From: Lethocerus indicus
Lineage: Eukaryota > Arthropoda > Insecta > Hemiptera > Belostomatidae
Direction: 5' to 3'
DNA length: 64,000 nucleotides
Assembly: GCA_019843655.1 (NCBI GenBank)
Contig: JACDQD010000008.1
Location: 12,682,442-12,746,441 of the forward strand
Of this stretch, positions 62,201 to 64,000 are shown one piece after another. The first letter of the stretch is position 1. Every line of letters begins with the position of its first letter. The notes under the pieces were generated by a model that was not told where the DNA came from, did not search any database, and was given only the letters and a program-made list of their open reading frames with translations. Made by a program: the position numbers and the translations under genes.

Positions 62201-64000
62201 TACCGTTATTAACTGCTGAGTACGATCGTAATGACGAAGACGTGGATATATGGTATCGTACATAAAAGTTTCTTAATAAATCGCCACCTCGCCTAAATAG
62301 ACCGGAGATCGATAAGGCTGTAAAATTGTTATCGTTGTAACGATTTATAACAGTTGTATGTTACTGTCAGTACAGATCTGCCGGCGTTCGTTTATTCCGG
62401 CCTAATTTACGATAACCGGCACGACCATTCCCTTGCAGAAAAGTGCTAAATAACTTTTATAATCTACTTCAACGACAATTACCATAATGATTGATTAAAA
62501 TTATTTATGATGTCGACTGGCGGGCTTGTGTGAGTCCGAAAAAGGTGACGGGAAAGGCGGATAGTGTGCGGGACTGAATCATGTAATACAATCAGACATG
62601 CGCCGCCCCCGAAACAGGGTCAGCCCTGAATACTTCATTCTTGCTCTACGTCTCCTTCCGACCCCCTAATTATTTATAGATATCGAAGCGGCCCCCGACC
62701 GAAAAACTCGGGAAAACCGACGAAAAAAGACTAGGCCCCCCGCCCCAACAATTCATCCATTCATCGCCCGGTTAGTTATACGTTCAATGAAATAGTTGAT
62801 ACTGAGCCAGTTCCTAATGTAAGCTCTCGCTTTCCCAGGGAGAGAGCCGCCTCTAGCTAGCCGGGCTTGCGACAACGGCTATTTCACCTGCGCGATTCGA
62901 ATTTTTGAACGAGACAGGATTTTAAAAACAAGTTTTTCCCCATTACTTTTTGCGGTAATAACATTGTTATATTCTGTTTACGAATAACCGACGGGCAGTT
63001 AAGTGAAAAATTTTACAAAATTTCTGTCATATTGGAGTGGCAGACAAATATGGAAACAGAGGTAAAATGATTACCGGAAATAATCTGCGAATAACAATGG
63101 CTGAATATATGGACAATAACTCTAATCGCTATCTACAACTTAAAATATCTACTAAAAGATTTCCGATAAACAAACTGCCACGGAGAAAATACATGTTGAA
63201 TACCTAGAAAGCTGAAATATACGATGCTCTTCCTTCCAGTAGAATTTCCAAACACATGTTTGTTTATCCCAACCTATCGTAATAACCGTTTATAGAATGA
63301 TAGAGTAGAGAACCCTTCGTTATAGTTCTATAATGTTAGAAAAAAATAAAATTAGTTTGTTTTAGAATAGATTCTAATTAGAATAAAAAACGAATTGTGG
63401 CTCATAAATTTATATTATTTGATCAAGGAACTGAAGGAGTCCCCTAAGCTAAGCTCCTTAAGGTGCTTGTCTCTTAAGTGTTAAGTATTTTTAAAAAAAT
63501 GTTTCAATCAATATTAAATGTATATATAGTAATTAATGGACAAATAACTTACTGTTATTGAATATTTTTGTTTCCGGAATTATTCATTTAGATATGTAAA
63601 TCGGAGCTTGTTATAGCATTTTAAAATATCCTATCTCCATCACAAGTCCCATACATTATGTTTGGGACTTATGTTTTTTGGAAAAGCCGAAAATAAACTA
63701 AACGCTTATAAACAAAATGACATCGCTACAAGATATCTGGAATGTCGAGACATATATTTAAATTTTTGTTACCAACCAAATAGAGACGGGAACGTTTGAC
63801 ACGTTTTTTCGTTCAGATTGTTTACATTGTCTAAATATAAAGCCGGTCCGGAACTCGAGGTCGGAAAGTTCTCGGATCACAGAGAATTCTTCCAAACTGC
63901 AGTGACACACCGGGCTAGTAAAGCGTGTCTGCTTTACTGCCTTCTATACCTTTCACGATATTGTTTTTTATTATTTCCACTCGTCTGTTGGCAGTCGTCC
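59251..64000. other. Non-coding terminal stretch
   Basis: AT-rich DNA from 59.25 to 60.8 kb, then a GC-rich patch at about 60.9-61.25 kb and another at 61.78-62.0 kb. The longest open frame of the window (161 codons, minus strand, 61,594-62,079) lies here but is overlapped by a long + strand frame and has no domain. AT-rich sequence with several AATAAA hexamers continues to the end. Confidence 0.65.
62327..62352. repeat. Hairpin ATCGTT-GT-AACGAT with flanking TGTT/AACA
   Basis: Six perfect pairs close a two-base loop at 62331-62344. After a TTAT bulge, TGTT pairs with AACA. Modest significance. Confidence 0.3.

Noticed and set aside
1..64000. CRISPR array, bacterial operon or prophage
   Set aside because: No regularly spaced long direct repeats, no long contiguous genes and no ribosome-binding-site patterned frames.

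Overview
This window reads as a stretch of animal nuclear DNA, most likely from an arthropod, that is almost entirely non-coding. The longest open frame between stops is about 160 codons, and frames of that size sit on both strands with no recognisable domains. That rules out a bacterial, viral or organellar gene layout. The sequence is AT-rich overall, with many short GC-rich patches. CG dinucleotides are plentiful, so there is little sign of the CpG loss seen in heavily methylated genomes. Long microsatellites (AT, GA, CT), homopolymer G runs and splice- and polyA-like signals also fit a metazoan genome. The taxon is inferred from composition only.

One stretch is convincing protein-coding sequence: + strand 28117-28479, a small single-pass membrane protein or the last exon of a larger one. 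It has a hydrophobic helix, a run of 16 glutamates and a basic tail, with G/C-ending codons unlike its surroundings. An in-frame acceptor-like site precedes it and two AATAAA signals follow. I do not recognise the family, and I cannot identify any partner exons in the window.

The rest is intergenic or intronic DNA. The most notable item is a dispersed short repeat sharing the core GAAACCGGTCTAGC (59112-59159 on +, 661-707 on -, 5748-5771 on +, and an 11-base fragment at 2329-2339 on -). The 59 kb copy has the layout of a minimal type I hammerhead ribozyme: stem I, CUGANGA core, GAAA, a palindromic stem III and a C before stem I. Its stem II is poor. Such ribozymes are known in Penelope-like retroelements and retrozymes.

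The window also holds several strong inverted repeats: 2292-2312 (paired forkhead-like half sites), 3063-3140, 5464-5503, 16101-16121, 18658-18680, 26452-26476, 37736-37826, 40051-40082 and 51421-51453. Local clusters of identical short motifs look like candidate cis-regulatory modules: AACTAACC at 22.1-22.5 kb, TGTAG/CTACA at 28.9-29.1 kb, TGACTCA at 48.3 kb and CACCTGAA at 6.6 kb. No tRNA, rRNA, known microRNA, CRISPR array or autonomous transposon gene was identified. How the parts work together cannot be read from the sequence. The simplest reading is a gene-poor regulatory or intronic region around one small membrane-protein exon.
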